NCBI GenBank assembly: GCA_963556255.1 | Contig: OY744605.1 | Coordinates: 65,128,230 to 65,192,229, forward strand | Direction: 5' to 3' | DNA: 64,000 nucleotides | Source: Allolobophora icterica | Taxonomy: Eukaryota > Annelida > Clitellata > Crassiclitellata > Lumbricidae | Shown: one piece after another, positions 30,827-42,845 of the stretch | Numbering within the stretch: position 1 is the stretch's first letter | Layout: the number at the start of each line of letters is the position of its first letter | The notes under the pieces: model-generated | What the model saw: only the letters and a program-made list of their open reading frames with translations | What the model was told of the DNA's origin: nothing | Databases searched by the model: none | Program-made: the position numbers and the translations under genes

Positions 30827-31167
30827 GTGTCCCGAGATATTCTATCCCCCTAAAGCGTATCCCCCCCGGATGGAATAAACCGGTTTAGAGTATCCGGTGG
30901 GATGAACTATTCTATCCCCCCTCGTCATACGCATCATGATAGCCTCGACGAAATTCCAGTCAAAATCACCAAAAACAAAGTAAATTGATTTCAGGTCGAC
31001 GTACAAACTAAAGATACGCAATTCAAAAATTTTATGTGTGCAATAAATCCAAACAGTACGACTGTATACACTTAGAAACCGCCAAAATGCAAACTACTCT
31101 ACTAAATCGTATACTCCATTTTGCTAAGGGGGATACGCATGTATGGGGGATACTCTATTTCGTGACA
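30827..31167. mobile_element. 341-bp non-autonomous DNA element with 4-bp TSD
   Basis: Ends TGTCCCGAGATATTCTATCC and, inverted, TGTCACGAAATAGAGTATCC share TIRs ending in CCCCC. The flank CCGG is duplicated (30823-30826 and 31168-31171). The paralogous site in copy 2 (52494-52497) has a single CCGG, an empty site that proves the ends. The superfamily is not clear from TSD length and termini. Confidence 0.85.
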
Positions 31168-31315
31168 CCGGAATCCGTGGAAGACGTAATGTCAACGCAT
31201 CAAGGGACGAAGGAGATGCAAGGGCGGAACCGTCTTCGGCAATTGATCCAGTCTCTTCGAAGGTCTTGACGTTGTCATAGTTGATCTGGCGTTTAGATGC
31301 CAATGGTCTCGACCG

Positions 31316-32292
31316 TATACCCCGTGATCGATCGAGTCAGTCGATCAAGTCGATCGAAACTCGGCCAAGTCGAGTCGGTCGAAAAATCTTCGACTCGATC
31401 GACTTACAAGTCGAGTCGATCATGTGTTTTGACAAGTCGAGTCGATCGTTGTTTCCTCGGCTTGACTCGACTATGAAATATTTTTTACACTTTTTGCGGC
31501 TACTTCAGAAAAAGACCCACATGATGTGATGACGTAATGCTTTGTAAACGCACAACTACCGTATTAACCTGATTTGAAGTTCAGTTCAAATTGTGAGCTT
31601 TTTGGTGTCTTCGTACAGTGGAAGCTGCAGACTCTTTTTTTCACAGTTTTACGGTGAAAATTGAGCGATTAAGATGTGTTAAAAAGCGCTAGTTTCAAGA
31701 AATTTCAGCTATGTAGTCAGTAGCGACGATCTCACAACGTTCGAATGTCTGTATGTTAGGACGGGACTGAAATGCTTCGACTTTGGCCAAGAGCAGTGGC
31801 TCGGAAAGTGTTTAAAAGTTGCGAGAGCTGACCTCAGCCAAGCACAGACCTAAAATGGATAGAATTATATATTATATCCGATATAACCAATAAGAATATT
31901 TTTTAATTTTTTATAATCAGTGGAAAAGTTTATTGTACTAGGCGTATACATATTCATGAAATGAAACGAGTCTATAGCACAATAAGTCAATAATTATTTT
32001 AGCAAACATCAAATACAAAGCGCCAGCCAAAAGTTGTGTGAGCATGCTTCTGCCTCGGTGCTACAGAGCCAAAACTTGTGTAAGCATTAGAACCTTTGTC
32101 GCCATGGCTCGCGGGCCCCAGGCCCCAGGCCAAGAGATATAGTCCAAGTCAACAAAGTCGACCAAGTCGATCGTTTGTTTGCCAAGTAGATCGAGTCGAC
32201 GAGAGGTCGACTAGTCGACAAAGTCGATCGAGTCGATCGTCAGCCGAGCCAAGTCGATTGTAGCAGTTCGACTCGATCGATCACGGGGTATA
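31316..32292. mobile_element. 977-bp DNA element with TATACCCC ends and GTCGAGTCGATCG arrays
   Basis: The two ends are perfect 23-bp inverted repeats beginning TATACCCCGTGATCGATCGA. Target duplication CTCGACCG lies at 31308-31315 and 32293-32300, with a single copy at the empty site in copy 2 (about 52634-52641). About 150 bp at each end is packed with GTCGA/GATCG words in both orientations. The centre (31500-32140) has no ORF. The 8-bp TSD fits hAT-like elements, but the terminal bases do not follow the usual CAG/CTG. Confidence 0.85.
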
Positions 32293-32639
32293 CTCGACCG
32301 ACCCCTACAACATCAGTTAAACGCGACATCACAAGATATGCATGCATTGCATTGATCACGAGAATGTATCATATTCAGGCTCAAATTTGCATTGTATTAC
32401 AGACGGGATTTGCGTTACTCTTTTACTTTCTAATAAAAAGATGGCAGCATAGACGTAGACTCTGTGTGGCAACTGGGGCACGTGCCCTCCAATAATTGAG
32501 GTGGACTGTACACTAGAGTGGAGTGAAAAAATGATTATTAAATAAATGAATTCTAATAGTGGGCAAAAGATGCAACTTATGTAGGGTAAGAAACACACCA
32601 AACATTTTAAATTTCAAATGACATCTTCTGCTCTCTACC

Positions 32640-33480
32640 GTCGATGCAATATTTCAACGTGATTAACCTAATATCACAATGGATGTCATCCAATCTCCTC
32701 TTCCTTAACTTTTCCAAAACAGAATTTATAATCCTAGGCCTTCCTGATCATATAGAAAAAGTCATAACCCTTCCATACACCCATCGACTAACTCATCGCT
32801 TCTTACCTTTCACGTCGGACCCCCCCCCCCCCCGTCCATTACTTGTGATCCACACCTCTCCTTCTCTAACCACATCTCCAACCTCTCGCGCTCCTGCTTC
32901 ATACACATTTGTGACCTTCGTCGCATCCGGCCCAAGATCGGCCTTAAAACTTCCTCTACTATTGTTACCTCTATTGTTCATTGATATCAGCAATTCCCTC
33001 TTCCTCAATCTTGAATCCATCCAAATCAAGCGTCTGCAACTTATCCAAAAGTCACTAGCCAGGGCTGTCACGCTAATGCCCAAACATCATCATATCACTC
33101 TCATCCTGAAATCACTACATTGGCTAAAAATCCCAGAGTGAATCCACTTCAAAGTCCTATCACTAACCTATAACTCCCTACAATATATCCAGCCCAAGTA
33201 CCTCCGTGGTCTCTTCACCATCCAGGCAACCCGCTCCACCCGATCCTTCTCCTATTTCAGTCTCCCTCGATCTCCGGTCACAACTCATCTCAAGTTCTCC
33301 AACTCAGCCATGTCCAGCAGAGTACCACGCCTCTGGAACGATCTCCCCCTTGAATTCCGCAGATTCTTGGTTCCTCCGTCATCATTGCAACCCGTCCTCC
33401 ATCCTTCTCCTCATTTTCCTCTATCTATCTCCGGGCTTTCCACTCCAAACTGAAGTCTCACCTTTTCAAGTAGGGCCTAC
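32640..33480 (+). pseudogene. LINE ORF2 3' part (CR1/L2-like), frameshifted
   Basis: In order on the plus strand: 'ISQWMSSNLLFLNFSKTEFI' and LGLP (post-palm), 'RLQLIQKSLARAVT', 'HWLKIPE' and 'WNDLPLEFRRF' (33333-33363), typical of CR1/L2 ORF2 C-termini. A stop lies at 33139 and frames change. A C-run at 32821 sits inside the coding stretch. No tail was identified. Confidence 0.75.
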
Positions 33481-33734
33481 TCCTACCCTGACTCATTTGA
33501 TCCTCTGCCTTCCAATTCTCCTCGCCCTAAATAACAACCGCCTTCACAGCTGTTCTGCCTCCTCTCTTGATCTGCCCCCCCTCGAAACCAGACTCGGACC
33601 TCTTTTGGATTACTCTCTGGAAAAACCCCTCAACACTCACTGTCCTATGCTGGCGCATCCTGCTTGAACAGAGCTTTGGTACTTCTTTCGTTTTCTCCTA
33701 ATTTTCTTTATTTCAGTAATGTCTCTGCATTCAT

Positions 33735-33955
33735 TAGGCGTTACAATGATAGGCGTAATTTGTCGGAGGAACGAGGGGTAACTGTACCCCACCCCATTCT
33801 TTCTGCTGGGGTACCGTACCCCCCACTTTATGAACAATGCCAATCAATATTTTATTATTTTGCCTTCCCAGAGTTCGCAGTCAACGCCTTGCTTCCTGCA
33901 TGTAAGAAATTGGTACCCCCCCATCCCCCACTTTTTAGACCAAAGTAACTCCCCT
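33735..33955 (+). repeat. Interspersed repeat, copy 1 (GGCGTAATTTGT family)
   Basis: About 210 bp collinear with 36550-36740. Shared blocks are GGCGTAATTTGT, 'GGGGTACCGTACCCCC', CCAATCAATATTTTATTATT and 'GCATGTAAGAAATTGGT'. It starts with C/G runs like several MITEs here. No clear TSD was found. Confidence 0.75.
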
Positions 33956-35035
33956 GGTAACAATTATATAATCCTGTAACACACCGGAGGCCATTTCCGC
34001 AACTGATTTGAACGTGTATTTCATGAATTGTAACCGTTCGAAGACAGTCAGTTGAAGAAAAAGAAAAAAAATTGCACCACATTGACGTTATTCAAAGAAT
34101 TTTATATGGTAAATATTTAACCGCCGGTAGAGGGCAGAAGACGCAAAGCAAAATCAACAATACTTTGAGCACTATTTACACTCACATGCTGGCAACTTTC
34201 CATCGCTATTAGAAAACGTTTGCTTAAGAAAAAATTTTTTTGGCCATTTTCACTCCACCCTACTGTACACCCAATGCAACAAGACTTAGTGTAGAATGAA
34301 TAACCAAATGCCCCTCCCCACATATTTTGGGCAAGTTTACGCCAGTGGGTGGCAGTTGTTATGACTTTATTGTGTCATAAAAAGGAGCTGAAAAGGAAAA
34401 AGGAGGGGGAAATGGGTAAAACAAGAAGGCTGGGAATTGACTAAAATTTCAAACTTATCCTTGTATCTTAGTAATTTTTTCTGTTGTTGTCATTGTAGGC
34501 CTATCTTTGTAATATTTAGAATATCTGCTGAAGGTGGCAGTCCAGTTCACTATTTATGACTGCTTATGTTCCTGAGCGTACAACCATAACAGGCACATAA
34601 AGATTTATACTGCTTTTATGATAGGCCAACAAATACTAAACTCTAGTACAAACCCAACTGACACATTGTTTACTTGTTTACATTATTTTTCGAATGATGT
34701 GCCCACCACATTTGCTGCACATTACTCCTCAATATCTCCCTTACTACTTTCTTCATCACTTGATCTAACATCCGCAGATATTTTCCGTTTGCCGTCTGAC
34801 AATGAATACATTTTAGTGCGTCTACTCGCTATTCTTATTTGATTTCGTCACCGTCCAATTTCTTCCGGAAACTAAGTGCCGATATGAACTCACATGATCA
34901 CACAAACACAAGATCAAAATAATGCTGAAAACCGAATAAACATAAATAAATAGCAATATAGTTTATAATAATACAAATTGCCACAAACGGTCCGTATCAC
35001 ACGCCTCTATTTTTTACTTCTTGCTGTGTCATGGA
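33956..35035. other. Gene-free stretch
   Basis: About 1.1 kb of AT-rich DNA. I see no ORF with recognisable motifs, no tandem array and no paired repeat ends. Confidence 0.5.
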
Positions 35036-35545
35036 TTGAGGAGCTCCAATTGATCGTTGAGTAGCTACGGGTTCGACGCTCATCTGCTCGACCCGTCGGG
35101 CGTATCTCCCAGGTATGCTATTGTTTCTGCTTATATGCGCGATGTGTTGCGCTGGCTCCCCATTGTCAAGCGTATCTCCTATCGGATCGCTGCTCTAGTC
35201 TCGCTGTCTTCTTGGCTGCACTCTATCTTACCTACCCGACCTTTTCCGCACCGCCGGTGTCCGACGTCGTATCGCGTCGGGCACTTCGCTCCTCGACCAG
35301 AGGGGAGCTCTTGGTCCACGTGCTCGTTATTTGACCAGGCAGCACCAGGATCTCTTAGTTGTGGGTCCCTCCATCTGGAATTGGCTCCCGCTGGAACTGC
35401 GTCTACTACCTCTAAACAATTTGCCTGCGTTACATGAATCACTCCAAGTGTTCCTTCTTAGCCGTGGCTGGACTGGGAGAGCGTCTGAGTAGGTAACTTG
35501 AAGGGGAGCTATTTAAATTCTCAGAATGAATGAATGAACAAATAT
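35036..35545 (+). pseudogene. LINE 3' end, same family as 6282-7627
   Basis: Readings include 'RDVLRWLPIVKRISYRIAAL' and 'PSIWNWLPLELR'-like blocks with stops. The 3' UTR word 'AACTTGAAGGGGAGCTATTTAAATT' (split by small changes) and a short GAATGAATGAA tail at 35525 match the end of the LINE at 6282-7627. It is 5'-truncated and dead. Confidence 0.75.
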
Positions 35546-36549
35546 ATTGCATATAACCCTTACATAAACTAAACCAGTGACACTGCAATGTAAAATCGTG
35601 GATTAAATTGCAAAATTAAATCTTTGCGTTGTCTCCACATGCAGTATTACCATTGGGGTCCAGTTGGACCCCAACACCTCAAGTGTATAGGCCCTAACTA
35701 CAGAACCGCCGGTTCTAGAAAATTCTCTACAGAGCTTGAGCTGTGCATGAGAACTGCGCGAATCTAGCGTGAATCGAGCTTCGTAAAGCATGGTCTCGTG
35801 CTTGATTGTTGCCACTACAACGCTAAAATGGCGCTGTCGAGACTCCGCCCACAGATCATTAGTGGGATCGCTAATGACGGTGACTGCTCCGGGGGCTCTG
35901 CCGTCATCAGCAGGGTGGCTTAATTAATTATTACCGGCCCGTCTCGAGAGGCAGATGATCTCTGGTAGTTCGCGCTATACCTTAACTGTCTAAGAAATTA
36001 AGATAGGCCTACACTGTATGCCTACTGTATCTTATGAGTCGTTTCTTATGGCAATAATTATGCAATAATCAGTGAATGATAGCATGTATGGCATGCTTAT
36101 AATAGCTCAGCGTCAAAAAGAATAATTATAAATAAGCGTCCAAGGACGTTTTTATTAAAATATTTGGCATTGAATCGTGCTTGCAATTTTTATTTGCGGT
36201 TGGTCTTCAGCTCGGGCGGGCCTTTAAAATCAGTGTTGGACAGCACGACTCTAGAGCCAATTCATTGTCTATGATCGTCCAGTGATTTTCAAGTCGTCAT
36301 TCGGCTAGGGAAAACTACATGCAACTGGCAACGGTTGTATGTTCTTGGTTGCACTTCGGACATGTAGACAATGTCAGTCTGACCTTACATTAAGACGAAT
36401 CTGTTCCAGCTGACCTCCTTTCTGCGTTGAACTTTCTACAAGTTTCTTAGGGAATAGCCTTGGCATGCGCAAGTTGCATTCTGCTGGGTTGTATTGTTGC
36501 ATTGGGTTGTTTTGTATTGGAATGTATTGCATTGCGGTGTGTATCGCTG
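35546..36549. other. Gene-free stretch
   Basis: No supported gene. Positions 36480-36545 begin a TTG/GTATT-rich low-complexity stretch that flanks the repeat at 36550. Nothing else is recognised. Confidence 0.45.
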
Positions 36550-36740
36550 GCATAGGCGTAATTTGTGGGGGTACGCGGGGTTCCCTTCCCCCCCCACTTT
36601 TTTGGACTGGGGTACCGTACCCCCACTTATTGAACAAAGCCAATCAATATTTTATTATTGTGTCTTCCCAGAGATCGCAGTCTCCGCCTTGCCTCGTGCA
36701 TGTAAGAAATTGGTCCCCCACTTTTTGACCAAAGTTATTT
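36550..36740 (+). repeat. Interspersed repeat, copy 2 (GGCGTAATTTGT family)
   Basis: Collinear with 33735-33955 and slightly shorter. It lies inside a TTGTATTGGG-rich low-complexity tract (36480-36905), which seems split by it. Confidence 0.75.
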
Positions 36741-36939
36741 CCCTCCTCGATGGGTAGCATTGGTTTGAATGTCTGGTATTGGTCTAGTATAATACTGGGG
36801 CTTGTGTTGAATTGGATTCTAATGCATTATATTGCCTTCAGTTGCATGGGTTGTATTATATTTCATTGGGTTGCATTGTTTGTATTGTTATGTTAGGTTG
36901 TATTGTCCTAATTATATAGTACTAACATGCATTCATAGG

Positions 36940-36941
36940 CC

Positions 36942-36972
<31 letters not shown>

Positions 36973-37180
36973 GCATACACATTTAAGGCATGCAAACATA
37001 GGCCTACATGCAAATACATGCATGCATACTAAAATACATATACTTACACAAATATATGTATATTTTTTATATACGCGCCGGCATAAACGCATACCGTATA
37101 CAAACATACACACATATGTAAGACAGACAAGCAGAAAGAGAAACGGACAGATGGGCATATGTGTAGCCGAACTGCCGCTG
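36940..37180. repeat. (ACAT)n-rich simple repeat
   Basis: Interrupted ACATACAT/ACACAT units followed by mixed AT-rich DNA. Open frames here are simple-repeat artefacts. Confidence 0.7.
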
Positions 37181-37679
37181 TATAACAAGAGACATCGTAT
37201 CGCGTGGACTTCTATGGGTAGCGGCGACTTAATGTCGTTAAGTCGAAACTTTTCTCGGCCTCTTTTGTGCTTTAAAATGATATTATTTGTGTGATGGATG
37301 AGAACACAAGGTGAGAATTTTCGGGGGTTGGGGGTTCAACCCGCCAGTCTTTCTTAGGACTCCATAGTTAAGTTTTCACTGCACACCCCAACTCCACATG
37401 GATCAAAGTCTACCCCCCCCCCCATTCTTTTTGTCTACATCTCTTAAACTGAATGAAAGGCTCTTCCATCTAGATGAACAGGACTTCCGTCAAACCTTCT
37501 TCGCTCGAATAGTTGATAACTCCTTCCTGCGTGCATTGCCTTCTCTCTCCCATTCTTCCCTCGTTCTTCTCCATTCTGCTACACTCCGAATCCATCCAGA
37601 GCAACCTCCATCCTATAGGTCTGAATCCGAAGCCAGCAACAACGATAGTAATAACCATTTTGTCCGCCATTAGATTCTC

Positions 37680-38032
<353 letters not shown>

Positions 38033-39998
38033 TTAGGGTGGTCCTTATTTTTGAAAGTCTGATTTCACAATGAGGCACCCTGTGCTTTTGTTTCTATTGA
38101 TGAAGAAAAAATTCAGAAAAAATTTGAAGAGGATCTGACAATATTTAGAGGTTGCTACCAGATGCTAAAGTTTAAGCCTATGCCACGAGGAATTCATTTA
38201 GATTAGCCATTGCAATTTTCTTAATTGAACTGATGTTAGCAGGTGAAAAAATTGCAAAGTGACATACAGTTGTGTGTGTAATTCATTATTGAACACTATA
38301 AATGACTTCTAGCAATTAGTATACCCTAATAGTACTCATGTTTATTTATTTATTTATTTATTTGATAAACAAACGTAGAAATAAATTATTTATTTTTTCA
38401 AACTCAGTGGTCTTTTAGTGTTTTTCTTTGACTAACAAAGTATGCAGTATACTTTTTAAGAAACCCAATATGAAACAAAATGGTTGCCAAATGCATTATG
38501 GAAAAGATGTCAATAAGTAAGCAAGCAGTAAGTAGTTATTAATCAAATTATAGTTATATCATTGTGTTGGAGCATAGGCTGGACAAGGATATGTTGTGGC
38601 GTGCATGTCGCCATCACATACTAAAAATAATGTTGGAGGCAGTGGTCACGCTTTCTCTTGGCCCATCCCAAGGTCCAGACATAATGATTATCAGAGATTC
38701 CAGAGAAACTGGCGACTTATAGACCGATCAAAATAGAACACAGTGACATCCGATGAGTTTTTACAAGAAGCAATTTCCTGTCACAAACTTTTGGAGCTGA
38801 CCATCACTTTCTTCGGCGGCGTTTATTCCAGAGGTATATCATTCAGAGCACCAGCTGGGCTGCATAGAACAAAGTGGATGGCCAAGAGTATTTATAGTCT
38901 TAAGATTTGGATGTTCAAGAGACAGTTCAAGCTGACAAGAAGAGAAGAAAAGGGGATAGCTGACATCTGCTTGTTCAAAGTAATGCCGTATGTCAAAGTC
39001 TGGTTTCAAGCATCATATGCACCATTGGCTCCTCGAATAGACCTGGAGCTCTTGAAGGACATTGACAGATTGATAAACAAGGAGAAAAATTGTGCAGATG
39101 CAGAGGTTGCAATGAAGACATTTCTGGGTCACTTCTGGTATCTGTCGGAGAAATTGGAGACTTTTGCGTTCTTTGATGATGGGGTCTCCATTGATTTATC
39201 AAGCGCCATATGGCTGCTCCTCTGGACAAAACTGGCATCGAACATCCACTAAAGAGAATACCAGGTAACCTCTGATCAGCTGGAAGCAACTGGAAAATTT
39301 TATCATGGAAAACACTAGAAGATTCTTCAGCATTACATGCATTCCAGCAAGTTTCATCCAACAAGATGTTGATACTTGGCCAATGAGATGAGAACTACAA
39401 GTTAGCCAAGGCCACTGCCACCTCAGTAAGAGATGTGAAATACATAGCAGAGCATGGAGAACTGGAAGCAAATATTTTCCATAGAGGTGGCGATGGGTAA
39501 TTGGGTATGCAGTTCCATTGACTTGCATTTCCTTAGACTCAATTTATGAGGTAAGTTTATGAGGTAATGAGCTCATGGACGAGTATAACAAGCTTCAAAC
39601 AAATAATGAGGATCATAAGCAGTTTCTGGAATATCGTCACAGATATCCAGACAGGAACAAAGACACTGATTCATTAATACATTAAGTAGTAACTGGAACT
39701 AAACATTTTAATGTTCACTTGTGTGTCTTGACCCAAATAGTCCACCACTGCCCACCAGAATTTGTTTTGAATTTGTGCATAAGAATAGTAGGCCTATACA
39801 ATATTCTATGTATTGTGTGCGTTTTTACAATATATTTGATATAATTATGTTATGTCCGGTAGCAACCTCTAAAACTCAAAAAAATCTCCACAAACTTTTC
39901 AGTATTATTATTTTTGTACCTAAAACTAAAAGTTTGGAGGGTGCCTCGTTTAAAATTCCCCCAACAAATTTTTTACATGGAGCTAAGGACCACCCTAA
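38033..39998 (+). mobile_element. DNA transposon A of the TTAGGGTGGTCC family, 1966 bp
   Basis: Inverted ends both read TTAGGGTGGTCCTTA, followed by a GAGGCACCCT subterminal motif at both ends (about 38068 and, inverted, 39940). It is inserted in an (AT)n tract, so the TSD cannot be read. It encodes a transposase-like relic at 38743-39252. Element B at 43580-45834 shares the 12-bp terminus and the coding domain. Confidence 0.85.
38743..39252 (+). pseudogene. Transposase-like relic of element A (WMAK domain)
   Basis: 169 codons are open, but the first codon is GTG and the reading simply emerges from an upstream stop, so no true start is seen. Diagnostic block: 'LLELTITFFGGVYSRGISF', then APAGLHRTKWMAKSIYSLKI. 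The pattern P-x-x-x-H-x-x-x-W-M-A-K-x-x-Y-x-x-K-I is shared with element B and with uncharacterised transposon-type proteins I know from other invertebrates. I cannot assign catalytic residues or a superfamily. Inferred role: mobilisation of elements with TTAGGGTGGTCC ends. It is truncated at both ends. Confidence 0.6.
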
Positions 39999-40116
39999 TA
40001 TATATATGAGGTGATGAAACAGAGGGCAATTATGAGGCGACAGCAGTACATAATCAGTCTCCCCTATAGCCTTGGTGCTCGGGACATCTTATCAAATCCC
40101 CCTCCCGTTTCCTTGA

Positions 40117-41022
40117 TCGTCTTGTTGTCCTCGAGACCAAGGTCTTGGTCTCGAGTGCACTCGAGTTCGTTTTTAAAAGTCTTGGTCTTGGTCTTGGTCT
40201 TGAGGTTCAAGGTCTTGGTCTTGGTCTTGGTCTTGAGGTTCAAGGTCTTGGTCTTGGTCTTGGTCTTGAGGTTCAAAGTCTTGGTCTTGGTCTCGCAAAA
40301 CCAAGACCAAGACCGGCTGTTAATATGAACAGTCATTTAACAGAACTCAAGAATTCTGTATCAAGCCTGCTTGCATCATACGACCAATATCTATGGATGG
40401 ATACAAGTCATGTTGGTCAGGAAAACCCATTGGCAGCAACAACAGTTATTCTGTATCAGACGGTATGATAAACCATGGGAAGATTTCAAAAGGACTCACT
40501 ATCTGTACATTTACATCCAGTGCTTGAAAAGCTACTCTGTGTGTGTCACCGACTTCAGCACCTGTACTATAGAACGTATTTTTTCACATGGCGGAATTTT
40601 TATGAGGCCCACCAGGCACGTCTTGGTCAGAAAATTCTGAGCGAATTGGTTTTTATAAAATACAAAAGGCATTTGGTATAAGAGTTTGCTTGAAGGACTT
40701 TTGAATACAAATTCGGATTTCTCTGCAGTTTGCATTTAAAGTTAATTTGTTTGAATAAAATAAAAGACTCATGTTTTCATTAAAATAGCGAATTTTCCGA
40801 CTTGACAATTTTTAGAAGTCTTGACCTGATTTCGATTTTTTGGGCCTTGGTCTTGGTCTTGGTCTTGAGGTTCAAGGTCTTGGTTTTGGTCTTGGTCTCG
40901 AGGTTCAAAGTCTTGGTCTTGGTCTTGGTCTCGAGGTTCAAGGTCTTGGTCTTGGTCTTGAGGTTCAAGGTCTTGGTCTTGGTCTTGGTCTTGAGGTTTA
41001 AGGTCTTGACAACAAGACTGGA
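40117..41022. repeat. Paired (CTTGGT)n arrays with inverted outer ends
   Basis: Two arrays of 'CTTGGTCTTGGTCTTGAGGT'-type units (40130-40312 and 40845-41012) run in the same direction. The outermost bases are inverted: GTCTTGTTGTC at 40118 and GACAACAAGAC at 41009. The left edge is also palindromic (CTCGAGACCAAGGTCTTGGT). The middle (40320-40840) has no gene. It may be a non-autonomous DNA element with repeat-rich ends. No matching TSD was found. Confidence 0.6.
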
Positions 41023-41638
41023 TCTAATCACAGCAGATGCGACATCCTTGCCCCAAGGATTCGGGCCGGCCGGCCGGCTCTTCGACAGTCCTCTATAGGG
41101 AGTGGGGGGAGGGTCCTCGTTCGGTGGCTGTTTCCATCGTGCCAAGGTTTCTCCAGTGGAAAGATCTTCCCATCGTAGGCCCTACTGTACGTCAGACAGT
41201 AGTTCTACAGCAGAAGCATGCACGTCGTCCTTGGATGGATAATGGACCATATCACTTCTCGGCTTGACCTCCCCGGATATGCCCGCTATAAGGCTCATCT
41301 GCTTCCCTAGCCAACTCAGCTACATGTATAATGATGCACTGACCGGGCGCTGGTCACCGATTGATCGCCCGATAGTTTAAGCGAGTGTCTGGCTTTGTTC
41401 GGTCTATACTGAATGTGTAATTGTGTATACATAATACCTCCGGACTAACACCACCTGGGCCCCCTCCCTCGTAAGACTAGAGCGAGAACCTGACGAACAC
41501 ATAGGCACCAGCGGCCGAGGAGATAAGGGTTCCATCCACAGCCATAATTAAATGTAATGAGATAATTTTATTAATGACCAAGCATATGTTTCGCATTCAC
41601 CCCAGAACCGACATATGACTATCTATGCGTAGCCTATA
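41023..41638. other. Gene-free stretch
   Basis: No supported gene. A GGCCGGCCGGCCGGC run at 41062 and a 'CTCGGCTTGACCTCC' phrase at 41256 recur near 54890, perhaps a shared repeat. Confidence 0.4.
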
Positions 41639-41815
41639 TATAGTCCAGGCAATTTACAGTTGGACCTGGGAAAAATTGCTTCAGAAGCGTTTTAAACGGT
41701 TTCCTGCTCAGAAAAATTTTTGAATAACATATCCAAAATCGGACCAAATCGGTCCCGGGGAGCACTCCAAAAATGAATTTCAAAATGGCGGATTGGGGTT
41801 TCCTAAGAAGTACCA
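41639..41815 (+). repeat. TAGTCCAGGCAATT repeat end
   Basis: Starts TAGTCCAGGCAATTTACAGT, then GCTTCAGAAGCGTTTTAAAC, and ends in 'CCAAAATCGGACCAAATCGG'/'AAATGGCGGATTGGGGTTT'. The same blocks occur, partly inverted, at 63735-64000, and the first 35 bp at 8249-8283. Probably one end of a DNA element. Confidence 0.65.
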
Positions 41816-42139
41816 ATGATTATACCAATAATTTGGTTTGATTAAATCCAGACGTGTATTTGCAACAAAATCAATTAATAAAAACACAATCCTACATCGA
41901 GCCAGACATGTTTCTTCAGACTTGTTCCGAACATAATAACGTAATTCAGAATTGATCTTCTCTACACATTTGTTCTGGCGCAATTGCTGCGCTGTGGATA
42001 CGTTTGAATGAACTTCAGTTCTATTTTGTCGATCGTTTGCTTGTCTTCGCTTCCCGTGGAAGATCTTCCTGTTCAGTTACGACCTGCCAAATCCCCTAGA
42101 CTAAAAAGCTCTAAAACTGCACACTTGCTCAAAATTGGG

Positions 42140-42535
42140 GCATCACAGCAGCGTTTACTCTAGTTAATTTCCCTAAGAGTGTCTACGCTACAGTTGAGAG
42201 TCGGTTCGTTTTCGTAGAAATCGGAAACGAGCTCCTTGCATATGTCTGATGTAAGCGGTCGTCCGACTACGAACAATGACACTTTCACCCTCAGCAGATC
42301 CTTATTATTAAATCTTTCTTGTGGCCGACGACTCACAGTAGATCTCTGCAAAGACGTACGTTGCCGCATAGTTTGAGGCCGTTTCCAGAACTTCGATGCG
42401 CTTCATTGCCTCAGATTGTTGCCGTTTCATTTGAGCAATTTCAAACTCTTGTATTTTATTACGTGTTCGTAGATTATCGTAGCAGTGTGGCTTATGTGGG
42501 CAAAACCGCGTTTCACAGGATGTCCAGTTCAATAA
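42140..42535 (-). pseudogene. Unidentified decayed minus-strand reading with coiled-coil part
   Basis: Two overlapping minus-strand frames look like one protein broken by a frameshift near 42330. The first is Cys-containing then helical ('IQEFEIAQMKRQQSEAMKRI', coiled-coil-like). The second reads 'RVKVSLFVVGRPLTSDICKE'. I recognise no family. Location between transposon pieces suggests a mobile-element origin. Confidence 0.3.
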
Positions 42536-42589
42536 AGTATGTCGTGGATCAATTATTGGTGACTACCATTCATCTTTGAGATTTGGTAG

Positions 42590-42845
42590 ATCCAGTAACG
42601 GATCATTAGGACCAATGAGTGTTGACTGCAACCGAGGGATTGGGGCAACTGCCATGGGGTGCCAGGTGCGAGAAAATCGATGCCGCTGATATTGAACGAA
42701 TTAGGTGCAGCCTCTGTTTGTCCAGCCGACAGCCTGATATGTAAAAAATTTATTGCTAGGATGTTATATACTTTTTAACTGGGATGTCTATACAACAAAG
42801 TGCGATTAGCAATTGGTTAATAAAGAATATACTTACTTACTTACC
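42590..42845 (+). repeat. Possible LINE/SINE 3' end with (CTTA)n tail
   Basis: Ends with 'GGTTAATAAAGAATA' and a short (CTTA)n tail, the usual look of an L2-like 3' end. No coding motif in front of it. Confidence 0.35.

Larger units (their letters stand above)
30752..32310 (-). pseudogene. Broken duplicate of the lectin-receptor cytoplasmic exon
   Basis: Positions 30752-30826, 31168-31315 and 32293-32310 together match the tail exon at 52246-52645 and its splice acceptor. The matching interval is cut by two transposons (30827-31167 and 31316-32292). The part encoding the last 60 or so residues is absent, replaced by unrelated DNA left of 30752. Within the remaining blocks base changes are few, so the break-up is fairly recent. 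It cannot serve as a functional exon. No copy of the SUEL, CUB-like or transmembrane exons is seen near copy 1. Confidence 0.85.
22558..32414 (+). repeat. Segmental duplication, copy 1
   Basis: Collinear direct homology to 45835-52715. Matching blocks are 22558-25870 with 45835-49222, about 26840-28575 with 49222-51395, about 29127-29700 with 51410-52035, and 30752-32414 with about 52430-52715. Copy 1 is longer through insertions (hAT MITEs, a GTAT-rich block, 29700-30752, and elements at 30827 and 31316). It contains one cGLR gene and a broken copy of the lectin-receptor tail exon. Confidence 0.9.

Noticed and set aside
40141..41012. CRISPR-like array of regularly spaced repeats.
   Set aside because: The repeats are contiguous short CTTGGT units without unique spacers, in a eukaryotic context.
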